Numbered from the stretch's first letter, positions 1-8,622 are shown. The stretch is 64,000 nucleotides of DNA from Pseudomonadales bacterium (GCA_019634925.1 JAHCAL010000002.1:496001-560000); one strand, 5' to 3'. Made by a program: numbers and translations. The notes: a model not told the origin generated them from the sequence alone.

Positions 1-121
1 TGTACTGTTCGACGACCGCGTCGACATCCGCCGTCGTGAGCAGACCGCGCTCGATCAGCAGCGCTTCCAGGGCTTCGGCCCGGATCGAGGGTTCACGCTC
101 GGAATCGCCGGCGTCGCTCAC
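1..121 (-). CDS. nthA: Nitrile hydratase alpha subunit, N-terminal fragment (runs off left edge)
   Basis: Nitrile hydratase converts nitriles to amides; the alpha subunit holds the Co or Fe centre. Only about 40 residues are visible because the gene leaves the window at base 1. They contain a helical segment, ALEALLIERGLLTTADVDA, typical of the alpha-subunit N-terminus. The start is GTG at 121, whose GTGA overlaps the nthB stop by four bases, so the two subunits are translationally coupled in the order beta then alpha. The metal-binding cysteine cluster (CxxCSC) lies outside the window, so the metal type cannot be read. The identity rests on the match of the visible segment plus the unambiguous beta subunit next to it. 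Confidence 0.8.
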   Translation of the reverse strand, partial: MSDAGDSEREPSIRAEALEALLIERGLLTTADVDAVVEQY

Positions 122-792
122 GCAGCCTCCAGGTATGGCTCGAACAGATCGAGATGAATCCTGGTCGCGGGTTCGGCTTCGGCACCCCACAACGCGCGAC
201 CGTCGAACACCACCGTGTAGAGATACTGCGGCGCCTCGCCGCGGCCGTGTGCGTTGCTGTCAGGGAACACCCACGCACCGTGCACGGCGGTGACCGCGCC
301 GGTCCGACCGCGGGCATAAGCCGGCAATCGCGTATGTCCGCCGACGCCGTGGGCAAGGGTTAGGACCCGCGCACCCACCGCGAAACGCGGCGCATGCGCG
401 ACCACCCGCCCCGCGTGTGTGGCGGCCGGCGCATAGTCCACCCGGTCCGGCGCTACCGAAGGCCGTGCGGCTACTCGCGCGGTCGGGTCGCCACCCCGGG
501 CCACGACCCGGGCATCGAGTTCGGCACGCGTCACGACGCCCGCCTCCACGAGCAGCGTCTCCACGCCGCCGAGCCAGCGTCCGTAGTAGCCATGGGTGAG
601 ATAGGCAACCGGGTCGATGCGCTCGATCGCATGCCGAAACTGGTCCGAATTGCTGAGCGCACCGGCTGCGCCCGCGGCCCGCAGCATCGCGAAGACCCGT
701 GCTTCCCAGCGTGCGTGGAATGCCGGCTCGTCGGGCTCGACCGTCACCGGACCGAAGCCCTGCCTGCCGCCCATGTCGTGAATGCCGTCCAT
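118..792 (-). CDS. nthB: Nitrile hydratase beta subunit
   Basis: Beta subunit (224 aa) of the cytoplasmic heteromeric nitrile hydratase. The start at 792 was chosen because it gives the family's hallmark N-terminus, MDGIHDMGGRQGFGPV; the open frame continues further upstream but overlaps the preceding hydrolase gene. The C-terminal half carries the expected beta-barrel signature: GHTRLPAYARGRTG, then a VFPDSNAHGRGE segment, LWGAEAEP and a terminal DLFEPYLEAA. It sits 22 bp after an alpha/beta hydrolase and overlaps nthA by 4 bp. Beta-before-alpha order is known for some nitrile hydratases (for example the high-molecular-weight Rhodococcus enzyme), whereas many others are alpha-beta. Nothing looks broken. 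Confidence 0.93.
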   Translation of the reverse strand: MDGIHDMGGRQGFGPVTVEPDEPAFHARWEARVFAMLRAAGAAGALSNSDQFRHAIERIDPVAYLTHGYYGRWLGGVETLLVEAGVVTRAELDARVVARGGDPTARVAARPSVAPDRVDYAPAATHAGRVVAHAPRFAVGARVLTLAHGVGGHTRLPAYARGRTGAVTAVHGAWVFPDSNAHGRGEAPQYLYTVVFDGRALWGAEAEPATRIHLDLFEPYLEAA

Positions 793-814
793 GCCCGCTC
801 CCCTGGTGTGCGCT

Positions 815-1702
815 TCAGCCGCCGCCTGGAACACGATCGAGAAACGCCCGCACCGCGGTGACCACGTCATCGAACCGGTCGTGGTGCGCCCAATGGCCGG
901 CCCCGGGCACGTCGACCACCTCGGCATCGCGGAAGTGCGCAAGCGTGCCGTCCTGGCCGATCCGGTGCGGATATCCCTCCGTGCCGTTGATCAGCAGCAC
1001 GGGACAGGTGATGCGTTGCCAGAGCCCGACCATGTCCTGCTCCGGAACCCGGTAGGGCGGCCATGCGTGCGTATAGTTGTCGTATTTCCAGCTGAACGAG
1101 CCATCCTCGTTCTGGTTGCTGCCGTGCTGCGCCAGGTGCCGGGTGTGTTCCGCGGACAGGTGCGCGTTGACTTCGAGCATGCGCTGGTACGCCTGGTCCC
1201 ACGTCGGATAGCGGCGCGGCACGCGTGACGCCAGTTTGCGGGTGTTGTCGATCCAGTCGCGCAGGCGCTCCGCCGGCGGCCGCGCGCTGTCGCTCCAGCC
1301 CGGCCAGAGGCCGACCCCTTCGATGATCACGAGCGCACGCACGTTCTCGGGAAAGACGCCGGCATAGAGACTGGCGAGTGTGCCCCCCATCGAATGGCTG
1401 ACTACGACGAGTGGCGCCAGTGCGCGCTGACGGACCAGCTGGTCGATGTCGTAGACGTAGTCCGCGTGGTGGTAGCTCGAGCCGCGGACCCACTCGGAAT
1501 CGCCGTGCCCACGCAGATCGGGCACCAGCACGTGGTGGCTCTTGGCGAACTTCCCGGCGAACCAGTCCCAGGCATGCGCATGGTCCTGCGATCCGTGCAC
1601 CAGGAGCATGTGGGGCGCCGACGTGTTGCCCCAGTCGAGGTAGTGCAGGCGCAGGCGCTGGGAGAAATAGCTGTGCGAGGTCGGTTGGGCAGCGCTCGGC
1701 AT
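815..1702 (-). CDS. Alpha/beta hydrolase in the nitrile hydratase operon
   Basis: A 295-aa soluble alpha/beta-hydrolase-fold enzyme. The oxyanion-hole HG is at residues 36-37 (LLVHGSQD), a PDLRGHGDS motif follows, and the nucleophile elbow is SHSMGG with Ser104. A late catalytic His is seen in GAGHWAHHDRF. The substrate is not predictable from sequence. It starts 7 bp after the LysR regulator's stop and ends 22 bp before nthB, so all four genes look co-transcribed. A role next to nitrile hydratase, such as acting on an ester or on a product of nitrile or amide metabolism, is inference from position only. It has no signal peptide. Confidence 0.88.
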   Translation of the reverse strand: MPSAAQPTSHSYFSQRLRLHYLDWGNTSAPHMLLVHGSQDHAHAWDWFAGKFAKSHHVLVPDLRGHGDSEWVRGSSYHHADYVYDIDQLVRQRALAPLVVVSHSMGGTLASLYAGVFPENVRALVIIEGVGLWPGWSDSARPPAERLRDWIDNTRKLASRVPRRYPTWDQAYQRMLEVNAHLSAEHTRHLAQHGSNQNEDGSFSWKYDNYTHAWPPYRVPEQDMVGLWQRITCPVLLINGTEGYPHRIGQDGTLAHFRDAEVVDVPGAGHWAHHDRFDDVVTAVRAFLDRVPGGG

Positions 1703-1709
1703 ACGATTC

Positions 1710-2618
1710 TCAGGCTCCTGCGGCCTGCCCCTCGAGGCGGGCCCGATCGATGATCCACGACTCCTGCACGAAGCCTAACAGAGCCTGCAGTCGGGCGATG
1801 CCGCGGCTGTCCGGATGGCTGAGCAGCCACACGCCGCCGGCTTCGAGCGGGCGCGCGGGTTCGGTACGGACGAGACCCGGGGTCGCGTCGCCGACGACAC
1901 AGGGCAGCACGGCGACACCGAGCCCGGCGCGCGCCGCGACGACTTGGGCGGCGATCTCGCGACAGTGCAGGCTCGCCTCGACGGCCGGGGTGCGTTCCGA
2001 CGCGATCCAGGCACGCGCCAGTGCCGACGCGAGCGGACCGATCACGCGTTCGGCGGACGCCGGCGTCGGTCCATGCGCCTGCACGGTATCGCCAGCCGGC
2101 AGGGATTCGGCACGGTAACCGCTGATCGCGAGTGTCCCCAGCCTGCGCCCGACCAGGTCGTCCGGTGGCGCATCGCTCAGGACGAGTGCGGCCGTTGCCG
2201 CGCCGGGCTCGAAGACCGGGATGTCTTCAGCCGTGCGCACCGTGAGATCGATGTCGGGATGGCGGGTCGCGAACGTCGACAGGCGCGCCACCATCCAGCC
2301 AGCCGCCAGCGCATCGGGGAGCACCAGTTCGACCGGACCTGCGTATTCGGAGCCGCTTGCCGCGAGGTCGCGCTCGAGCGCCAGGAACGTTGTGCGGACC
2401 TGTTCGTGCGCCTCGAGCACCCGCCGACCGGCAACGGTGAGCGTCATGCCGTGGCGCCCACGCGCGAAGAGCTTCACGCCGAGCCGGTGCTCCAGGCGCT
2501 CGAGGTGCCGTGCGACGGTGGCGCCATGAATGCCGAGCAAGGCGCCCGCACGCCGCACGGAGCCGCCCTCGGCCAGCGCGGCGACACACTTGAGATCGTC
2601 CCAGTCGACACGCTGCAT
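1710..2618 (-). CDS. LysR-family transcriptional regulator
   Basis: A 302-aa LysR-type regulator. The N-terminal winged helix-turn-helix runs over roughly residues 4-62 (WDDLKCVAALAEGGSVRRAG, then HGATVARHLERLEHRLGVKLF). A periplasmic-binding-protein-like effector domain follows from about residue 90. The ATG at 2618 was preferred because the HTH begins directly after it; the frame is open for 23 more codons upstream. It heads the hydrolase-nthB-nthA run, with 7 bp to the next gene. Most LysR genes are divergent from their targets, so being first in the operon is slightly unusual and suggests autoregulation. A palindrome 100 bp upstream (2717-2733) is a candidate operator. Confidence 0.88.
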   Translation of the reverse strand: MQRVDWDDLKCVAALAEGGSVRRAGALLGIHGATVARHLERLEHRLGVKLFARGRHGMTLTVAGRRVLEAHEQVRTTFLALERDLAASGSEYAGPVELVLPDALAAGWMVARLSTFATRHPDIDLTVRTAEDIPVFEPGAATAALVLSDAPPDDLVGRRLGTLAISGYRAESLPAGDTVQAHGPTPASAERVIGPLASALARAWIASERTPAVEASLHCREIAAQVVAARAGLGVAVLPCVVGDATPGLVRTEPARPLEAGGVWLLSHPDSRGIARLQALLGFVQESWIIDRARLEGQAAGA

Positions 2619-2716
2619 CGCTGTCCCGTGGTCACCCGGCCATTCGCCGACGCGAAATGATGCCGAATCGTCGCATAATTGCAACACATCGTCGCGTTAC
2701 CCGCGGTTGCATTTCG

Positions 2717-2733
2717 TGTTACCGAAAGTAACA
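2717..2733. promoter_or_regulatory. Palindrome TGTTAC-N5-GTAACA, candidate operator
   Basis: Perfect 6-bp arms around CGAAA, 100 bp upstream of the LysR start codon. Size and position fit a dimeric regulator's site. The same GTTAC-N5-GTAAC core occurs again at 51755-51769. Which protein binds is not known. Confidence 0.4.
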
Positions 2734-2751
2734 TGCATCCCATGATTCGGT

Positions 2752-2798
2752 GAGGGATACCCGATCCCCCCTCCCCCCCCTCCCATCGGGTATCCCTC
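2752..2798. repeat. 14-bp perfect inverted repeat with a C-rich loop
   Basis: GAGGGATACCCGAT at 2752-2765 is exactly mirrored by ATCGGGTATCCCTC at 2785-2798. The 19-nt loop is nearly pure pyrimidine (C with single T). Either strand could form a strong hairpin. It has no U-tract, so it is not an ordinary terminator. Confidence 0.85.
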
Positions 2799-3082
2799 CC
2801 GGTCTACCTTCAGACAGGACCGGCGGGCGCAGCTCGCGAAACCGAACTGCCCCGCCGGCCTTCTTTTTCCAGCCCAAACCGCCTGCTCTCCCTCCACGAC
2901 CGTCTGCAACGCCCCGGCCACCAGCCGGAACGCGCCTGCCCTCGTTGCGCAGTGCACGATTGACAGTCCCGCGCGGCATCTGCTGATATCCACAACTCGG
3001 GGGGAAAAGGGGAGCGAGACCGCGCCCCTTGCGAGGAACGGCCGAGCGCGAGCTCGGCCGCTTCGTTTCCGGACACCGGCGG

Positions 3083-3769
3083 TCAATCGATCCGCAGATC
3101 GCGCCGCAACAACCCACTCACCCGTAGCGCCGTACGTTTCAGCATGCGCGCCACGAATTCCTCCTCCGACTCTTCGCCCTGGAATACATCGAGCTGGCCT
3201 TCGAGCAGCAGCATGGCGAACCCGTGCAGGTGGCTCCACGCGAGCAGAATGTCCTCCATGAGGACCGGCTCGCGAATCCGTTCGAAAAGGTCGTCGGCGG
3301 CAACCCGCGGTGCACCGCTCTGCAGCGCCACGCTGTCGGTCATCGCGGCGTAAGTCTGTACCGCCGCCGAGCGCAACGACGCGTTCTCGGCGTTGAGCAC
3401 GTCCGAGCGGAACATGAGCCGGAACATCGGACCGCTATCGCGCGCAAATCCGACGTAGGTACGCGCCACCGCCACGAAGCGCGCCTGCGGATCGTCGCCG
3501 GCCTGCTCGAGTGCGGTCCGCAACGCCTCGGACAGACGTTCGAAGCCGCGCGCGGCGAGTTCGGCCAGCAGGTCCGAGAGATCGCGGAAATGATGCTGCG
3601 GCGCCGCGTGCGATACCCCGGCCCGTCGCGCGCAGGCGCGCAACGTCACGCCACCCGGGCCGCCCTGTTCGCGCAGCAGTTGTTCCGCCGCCGCGAGCAG
3701 CGCCTCGCGAAGGTCGCCGTGATGGTAGGCCACGTCAGCGCGCCAGGCCCGCGTCGAGGGCTTCCGCAT
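3083..3769 (-). CDS. TetR/AcrR-family transcriptional regulator
   Basis: A 228-aa TetR-type repressor. The N-terminal HTH spans about residues 14-65 (YHHGDLREALLAAAEQLL, then VTLRACARRAGVSHAAPQHHF). The helical ligand-binding domain resembles the WHG-type C-terminal domain found with this YHHGDLR start. It begins 17 bp after the ileS stop on the same strand and so may be read through from ileS. No adjacent structural gene on the opposite strand identifies a target, and no ligand can be inferred. Confidence 0.88.
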   Translation of the reverse strand: MRKPSTRAWRADVAYHHGDLREALLAAAEQLLREQGGPGGVTLRACARRAGVSHAAPQHHFRDLSDLLAELAARGFERLSEALRTALEQAGDDPQARFVAVARTYVGFARDSGPMFRLMFRSDVLNAENASLRSAAVQTYAAMTDSVALQSGAPRVAADDLFERIREPVLMEDILLAWSHLHGFAMLLLEGQLDVFQGEESEEEFVARMLKRTALRVSGLLRRDLRID

Positions 3770-3786
3770 CGATGCCGCGCCCGGCT

Positions 3787-6700
3787 TCAGCCACGCGCCC
3801 GGCCCACCACGCAGCGGAACGGTAGCTCATCGATGGTCACGGCCTGCCCGCCTGCGAGCGCGGGCTCCGCCACGAACGACACCGCCAGGGTCTCGCCCGC
3901 GATGTAGTCCGCGTGCGCGGCTGCGGCCTGCAGCAGCTCCGGGGCACCCGTATAGCGCACGTCGATCCGGTCCGCGACATTGAGCCCGAGATCCTTGCGG
4001 TAGCGCTGTATGCGATTGACGATCTCGCGCGCATAACCGTTCAGCTGCAACTCGGCATCGAGCGTCGTGTCGAGTTCGATGGCGATGTAACGGTTCGAGA
4101 GCACGTTGCTGCCGGCGCGGGACTGCTGCAGCACCACGATCTCGTCGCTGCCGAAGCGCTCGCCGTCGATGGTGATCGATCCGCTGTCGCGCAGGGTCTC
4201 GATGTCCGCCGCGGTCAGGCCCGCGATCGCGGCCTGGAACGACTTCATCCGCTTGCCGAGGCGCTTGCCGAGGCGCGGAAAGTTCGGCCGGGCGACCAGC
4301 TGGATGTAAGCCGCCTCGTCCGCGTCGTAGCGCACGTCCAGCACATTGAGCTCGGCACGAACGTAGTCTTCGAGTGCGCGCAGGTCGTCCAGCAGCGCCT
4401 GGTCGCGATTGACGATGGTGAGCCGACGCAGCGGGGTGCGCAGCCCGATCCGCACCTCCTCGCGCTTCTGGCGGCCGAGCAGGACGACCTGCTGCATACG
4501 ATCGACGGCGGTCTCGAGTTCGGGACGGATGAGCGCACGGTCCGCGACCGGATAGTCGCAGAGATGTACCGACTCGGGGTCCGCACGCCCGCCGCCCAGC
4601 GCGCCGAGCGACTGGTAAAGATGCTCGGCCAGGAACGGCGCGAACGGCGCCATGAGCCGCGCCAGGTCCGCGAGCGTCGTATACAGCGTCGCATAGGCCG
4701 CAGCCTTGTCCGGCGTCATGCCTTCGCCCCAGAATCGCGGTCGATTGAGGCGGATGTACCAGTTGGTCAGCTCCTCGATGAACCCGAGCAAGGGTGGCAC
4801 CACGTTGAACAGCCGGTAGGCCTCCATCTCCTCTGCCACGCGGGACTTGAGCGACTGCAGCCGCGACAGGATCCAGCGGTCGAGCACGTTGTCGCCGGCC
4901 GCGAGCCCCGCCGCGGGCGACCAGCCGTCGATCTCCACATAGGTCTTCAGGAACGCGAAGGCGTTGTACCAGGGCAGCAGCGCACGGCGCACGATGTCGC
5001 GCACGCCCGCATCAGCGAAGCGCTGCTCCTCACCCTTGACCAGCCCGGAATTGATGAGATACAGGCGCAGCGCGTCGGCGCCGTAGGTCTCCATGAGTTC
5101 GTCGGGCGGCGTGTAGTTGCGCAGCCGTTTCGACATCTTCTTGCCGTCTTCGGCCATGACCATGCCGTTGACGATCACGTTGCGGAACGCCGGCTTGTCG
5201 TAGAGCGCCGCGGCGAGCACCGTCAGCGTATAGAACCAGCCGCGCGTCTGGTCGAGCCCTTCGGCAATGAACTCGGCCGGGAAACCGGCCGCGAACACGT
5301 TCACGTTCTCGAACGGGTAGTGCAGCTGCGCGTAGGGCATGGAACCCGACTCGAACCAGCAGTCGAGCACCTCCTCGATGCGCTGATAGGTGCCTTCCTC
5401 GCCCGGCAGCCGGAATACCAGCGGGTCGACGTGTTCGCGATGCAGGTCGGTCACCCGCACGCCGGTCAACCGCTCGAGCTCGTCCAGCGAGCCGATGCAG
5501 ACGCGGTTGCCGGTCACGTCGTTGATCCAGATCGGGATCGGCGTGCCCCACACGCGATTGCGCGAGATCGACCAGTCGATCGCGCCGGCCAGCCAGTTGC
5601 CGAAGCGGCCGTGCTTGATGTGGTCCGGCACCCAGCGGATCTGTTCGTTTGCCGCGAGCATGCGCTCGACCAGGTCGGTCACGCGCACGTACCACGACGG
5701 GATCGCGCGATAGATGAGCGGCGTATCGGAGCGGTAACAGAACGGATAGCTGTGCTGGATCACCTCCTGGCGATACAGCGCACCGTCATCCTTGAGCCGC
5801 CGGATGATGTCCTTGTCGGCATCCTTGACGTAGCGACCGGCGAAGTCGGGCACCTCGTCGGTGAACTCCCCGTGCAGGGTCACCGGGCAGACGAACGCTT
5901 CGATGCCGGCCGCGCGCATGACGCGGTAGTCGTCCTCACCGAACGCAGGTGCCTGGTGGACGAGTCCGGTGCCGCTGTCGGCGGTCACGTAGTCGTCCAT
6001 CACCACCACGAACGCGCCCCGCGCCGCCTCGCCGGCAAAGTACGGGAACAGCGGCCGGTAGCGCCGCCCGACCAGGTCGCGCCCCTTGACCCGGGCCCTG
6101 ACCTCGAGATCGCCGTACGCGCCGACCCGCTCGGCCGCGAAGTAGATGTCGCGACCGAGCGCGGGATCGTGCGCCTTCACGTAATCGATGTCGGGCCCCA
6201 CGCAGATGCCGAGATTGGAGGGCAGCGTCCACGGCGTGGTGGTCCAGGCGGCGAGCCAGGCATCCTCGTCCGCCAGGCGGAAGAGCACGGTGATCGCCGG
6301 GTCCTGCACCTCCATGTAGTTCGAGTTGGCCTCGAAGTTCGACAGGGGCGTACCGAGCTCGGTGGAAAGCGGCATCACCTTGACGCCCTGGTACACGAGC
6401 CCCTTGTCCCAGAGCTGCTTGACCACCCACCACACGGACTCCATGAACCACGGGTCCATGGTCTTGTAGTCGTTGTCGAAATCGACCCAGCGGCCGAGCC
6501 GGGTGATGGTCGTGCGCCATTCGGCGACGTAGCGCTGCACGATGGCGCGGCACTGGTCGTTGTAGCCGGCGATGCCGAGTTCCGCGACGGCCTGCTGGGC
6601 CGACATGTTGAGCTGCTTGTCGATCTCGTGCTCGATCGGCAGGCCGTGGCAGTCCCAGCCGAACCGGCGCGGCACGTGGCGCCCTTTCATGGTCCAGTAG

Positions 6701-6915
6701 CGCGGCACGATATCCTTGATGGTGCTCGCCACGATGTGGCCATGATGCGGCAGCCCGGTCGCGAACGGCGGACCGTCGTAGAAGTTGTAGGGCGCGTTGT
6801 CCCGGGTGCGCGACAGGCTTTTCTGAAACGTGTCGTGCGCCGCCCAGAACTCGAGCACCCGATGCTCCATCTCGACGAACGAGAACGGCGCGCCCGCTGG
6901 TGCTGGTTCAGCCAT
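3787..6915 (-). CDS. ileS: Isoleucine--tRNA ligase, long eukaryote-like type
   Basis: A 1042-aa class I aminoacyl-tRNA synthetase charging tRNA-Ile. The HIGH-type signature is HHGH at residues 57-60 (FATGLPHHGH), followed by the IKDIVPRYWTMKGRHVPRRF block, a large CP1 editing insertion, and an intact KMSKR in the EDGKKMSKRLRNYTPPDELM segment. These blocks match the second bacterial IleRS class, which resembles the eukaryotic enzyme and is associated with lower mupirocin sensitivity. The ATG at 6915 was selected because homologous sequence starts there; the open frame extends 113 codons further into the divergent promoter region. A TACAAT-like -10 lies at 6946-6951. No T-box leader is visible. 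Confidence 0.95.
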   Translation of the reverse strand: MAEPAPAGAPFSFVEMEHRVLEFWAAHDTFQKSLSRTRDNAPYNFYDGPPFATGLPHHGHIVASTIKDIVPRYWTMKGRHVPRRFGWDCHGLPIEHEIDKQLNMSAQQAVAELGIAGYNDQCRAIVQRYVAEWRTTITRLGRWVDFDNDYKTMDPWFMESVWWVVKQLWDKGLVYQGVKVMPLSTELGTPLSNFEANSNYMEVQDPAITVLFRLADEDAWLAAWTTTPWTLPSNLGICVGPDIDYVKAHDPALGRDIYFAAERVGAYGDLEVRARVKGRDLVGRRYRPLFPYFAGEAARGAFVVVMDDYVTADSGTGLVHQAPAFGEDDYRVMRAAGIEAFVCPVTLHGEFTDEVPDFAGRYVKDADKDIIRRLKDDGALYRQEVIQHSYPFCYRSDTPLIYRAIPSWYVRVTDLVERMLAANEQIRWVPDHIKHGRFGNWLAGAIDWSISRNRVWGTPIPIWINDVTGNRVCIGSLDELERLTGVRVTDLHREHVDPLVFRLPGEEGTYQRIEEVLDCWFESGSMPYAQLHYPFENVNVFAAGFPAEFIAEGLDQTRGWFYTLTVLAAALYDKPAFRNVIVNGMVMAEDGKKMSKRLRNYTPPDELMETYGADALRLYLINSGLVKGEEQRFADAGVRDIVRRALLPWYNAFAFLKTYVEIDGWSPAAGLAAGDNVLDRWILSRLQSLKSRVAEEMEAYRLFNVVPPLLGFIEELTNWYIRLNRPRFWGEGMTPDKAAAYATLYTTLADLARLMAPFAPFLAEHLYQSLGALGGGRADPESVHLCDYPVADRALIRPELETAVDRMQQVVLLGRQKREEVRIGLRTPLRRLTIVNRDQALLDDLRALEDYVRAELNVLDVRYDADEAAYIQLVARPNFPRLGKRLGKRMKSFQAAIAGLTAADIETLRDSGSITIDGERFGSDEIVVLQQSRAGSNVLSNRYIAIELDTTLDAELQLNGYAREIVNRIQRYRKDLGLNVADRIDVRYTGAPELLQAAAAHADYIAGETLAVSFVAEPALAGGQAVTIDELPFRCVVGRARG

Positions 6916-6945
6916 GGAATTGCCTGGTACCGGAAAAAGCCGCGC

Positions 6946-6951
6946 ATTGTA
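6946..6951 (-). promoter_or_regulatory. Candidate -10 element for ileS
   Basis: TACAAT on the minus strand, 31 bp upstream of the ileS start. The upstream hexamer at the right spacing matches the -35 consensus poorly, so this is tentative. Confidence 0.35.
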
Positions 6952-7067
6952 ACCCGATTCCGGCGGGTTTTCGGGAGTCGGTCGGGGACCCCGCCTACCA
7001 CCCGCCGGCGTGGGCGGGTACGATGCCCGCCCCGGCGACAGTCGACCAACACGAGGGAGAATCAGGC

Positions 7068-7934
7068 GTGACGATGCAATTCGGCGCGGTCCTGCCGCAC
7101 AACGAGATCGGTACCGACCCCGGCGCCATCCGGGCCTATGCGCAGGGGGTCGAAGCCCTCGGCGCGACGCACCTCCTGATCTACGATCACGTCCTCGGCG
7201 CGGATCCCAACCGGCCGGGCGGCTGGCGCGGCGCGTACGACAAGGACGTCGCATTCCACGAGCCGCTGACCACGTTTGCGTTCATCGCCGCCGTGACCGA
7301 AAGACTCGACCTCATGTCGACGGTCATGATCCTGCCGCAGCGCCAGACCGCGCTCGTCGCCAAGCAGGCGGCCCAGGTCGCGATCCTCTCCAACAACCGC
7401 TTCCGGCTCGGCATCGGCACCGGCTGGAACCGCATCGAGTACGAGGCGCTCGGCGTGCCGTTCGGCAACCGCGGCCGGCGCCAGGAAGAACAGGTCGACC
7501 TGCTGCGCAAGCTCTGGAGCGAGGACAGCCTCACCTATTCGGGCACGTACCACCAGGTGAGCGCCGCCAGCATCAACCCGCGCCCGTCGCGGAACATCCC
7601 GGTCTGGTTCGGCGGCTCGGCGCCCGCCGTGCTCGAGCGCTGCGCGCGCCTGGGCGACGGCTGGATCCCGCTGATGGGTGCGAACGATGCCGCGCGCGCG
7701 TGCATCGACACGCTGCGCACGGAACGGGCCAGGGTCGGCAAGAGCATGGCTGGCTTCGGCATCCAGGCGCAGGCCCAGTATCGCGGCGGCAACCCGGAAC
7801 GCTGGCGGACCCACGCGGAGGCGTGGCGCGAACTCGGCGCCACGCATATCGCGCTTGCGACCCACAACGCCGGGGCAACCGGCGTCGACGGCCACCTGCG
7901 CCGGCTCGCGCAATACCTGGACGCGGTCGGCTAG
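7068..7934 (+). CDS. LLM-class (luciferase-like) flavin or F420-dependent oxidoreductase
   Basis: A 288-aa TIM-barrel protein of the bacterial luciferase-like superfamily. Family landmarks are LIYDHVLG near the N-terminus, STVMILPQRQTALVAKQAAQ, FRLGIGTGWNRIEYEALG, and the C-terminal PRPSRNIPVWFGGSAPAVLER. Such proteins use reduced FMN or F420; the sequence does not settle which. The GTG at 7068 was chosen over the ATG at 7074 because GAGGGAGA at 7053-7060 is well spaced for the GTG. It is divergent from ileS and overlaps the next minus-strand gene tail-to-tail by 4 bp. The substrate is unknown. Confidence 0.88.
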   Translation: MTMQFGAVLPHNEIGTDPGAIRAYAQGVEALGATHLLIYDHVLGADPNRPGGWRGAYDKDVAFHEPLTTFAFIAAVTERLDLMSTVMILPQRQTALVAKQAAQVAILSNNRFRLGIGTGWNRIEYEALGVPFGNRGRRQEEQVDLLRKLWSEDSLTYSGTYHQVSAASINPRPSRNIPVWFGGSAPAVLERCARLGDGWIPLMGANDAARACIDTLRTERARVGKSMAGFGIQAQAQYRGGNPERWRTHAEAWRELGATHIALATHNAGATGVDGHLRRLAQYLDAVG

Positions 7935-8566
7935 TCGTCCACGCTCCGCATGAAGTCGACGGCGCCCGCCTTGTCGGGCGCCGGTACTTCGACGATCCGT
8001 TCCGGCACGTCGTCGAACTCGAGCTTGAGCGCGCGGCAGATCGTCGCGTGCATCTCGTAGAGCGTGGTCGTGTAGGTCAGCTCGAGGATCTCGCGGTCGG
8101 AGAGGTGCACCTTCAGGGCATCGAACAACCCGTCCGGCGTGCGGCCGCCGTCCAGAACCAGGCAGTCGGTGTAGGCGAGCACGAGCCGCTGCAGTTCGTC
8201 GAAACAGTCCGCCGCCTGCCAGTGCGGGACCGCGCGGATCTGCTCCTCCGAGAACCCGAGGCTGCGCATCGACTTGCAGTGCTGCGAGAAGACGAACTGG
8301 CTGCCGCGCGCATAACCGGCCCGGGTCTGGCCGAGCTCACGCAGCTTGGGGTCGAGTTCGCGGCGCGGGCTGCGATAGAACCGGAACCCCTCCACCGCAT
8401 GATCGAAGCAGTCCGGCACCAGCGCGAACACGGTCCACCAGTTGCCGGGCGTACCGGTTTCCGTGCCCGGTTCGGCAACCGGATCGCGGTCGCCGAACAG
8501 GAAGTTGTACATGCGCTGGATGTGTTCCGGCGCATCCGCGGCGCTCACCTGGCTCAGTCTGGGCAT
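7931..8566 (-). CDS. Carboxymuconolactone decarboxylase / AhpD-like family protein
   Basis: A 211-aa helical protein of the CMD/AhpD superfamily, seen in the central block LGQTRAGYARGSQFVFSQHCKSMRSLGFSEEQI. The usual CxxC is reduced to one cysteine (QHCKS), so classic AhpD disulfide chemistry is doubtful. The C-terminal helix LTYTTTLYEMHATICRALKLEFDDVPER is typical of this family. The protein is cytoplasmic. It ends 4 bp inside the convergent LLM oxidoreductase gene. A specific reaction cannot be assigned. Confidence 0.8.
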   Translation of the reverse strand: MPRLSQVSAADAPEHIQRMYNFLFGDRDPVAEPGTETGTPGNWWTVFALVPDCFDHAVEGFRFYRSPRRELDPKLRELGQTRAGYARGSQFVFSQHCKSMRSLGFSEEQIRAVPHWQAADCFDELQRLVLAYTDCLVLDGGRTPDGLFDALKVHLSDREILELTYTTTLYEMHATICRALKLEFDDVPERIVEVPAPDKAGAVDFMRSVDD

Positions 8567-8622
8567 GATGGCCTCGATCGAAAATTCGGGCGGCCATTAT
8601 GCCCGTTCGTGCCGGCGCCGGG

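Larger units (their letters stand above)
2619..3082. other. Intergenic region with two palindromes, no gene seen
   Basis: 464 bp between the LysR start and the TetR stop. Open frames here are low-complexity and overlap a long C/T tract, so none is convincing. The region holds a TGTTAC-N5-GTAACA palindrome near the LysR gene and a 14-bp perfect inverted repeat around a cytosine-rich loop. The rest (about 2800-3080) is GC-rich sequence in which I see no recognisable feature. Confidence 0.6.

Noticed and set aside
2697..3239. A possible 180-aa minus-strand gene over the gap between LysR and TetR
   Set aside because: It reads through the C-rich hairpin and into the TetR gene, has glycine runs from low-complexity DNA, and no ribosome-binding site.
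3913..7071. A 1052-codon open frame on the plus strand opposite ileS
   Set aside because: The minus strand carries an intact synthetase; the antisense translation is compositionally biased and motif-free.
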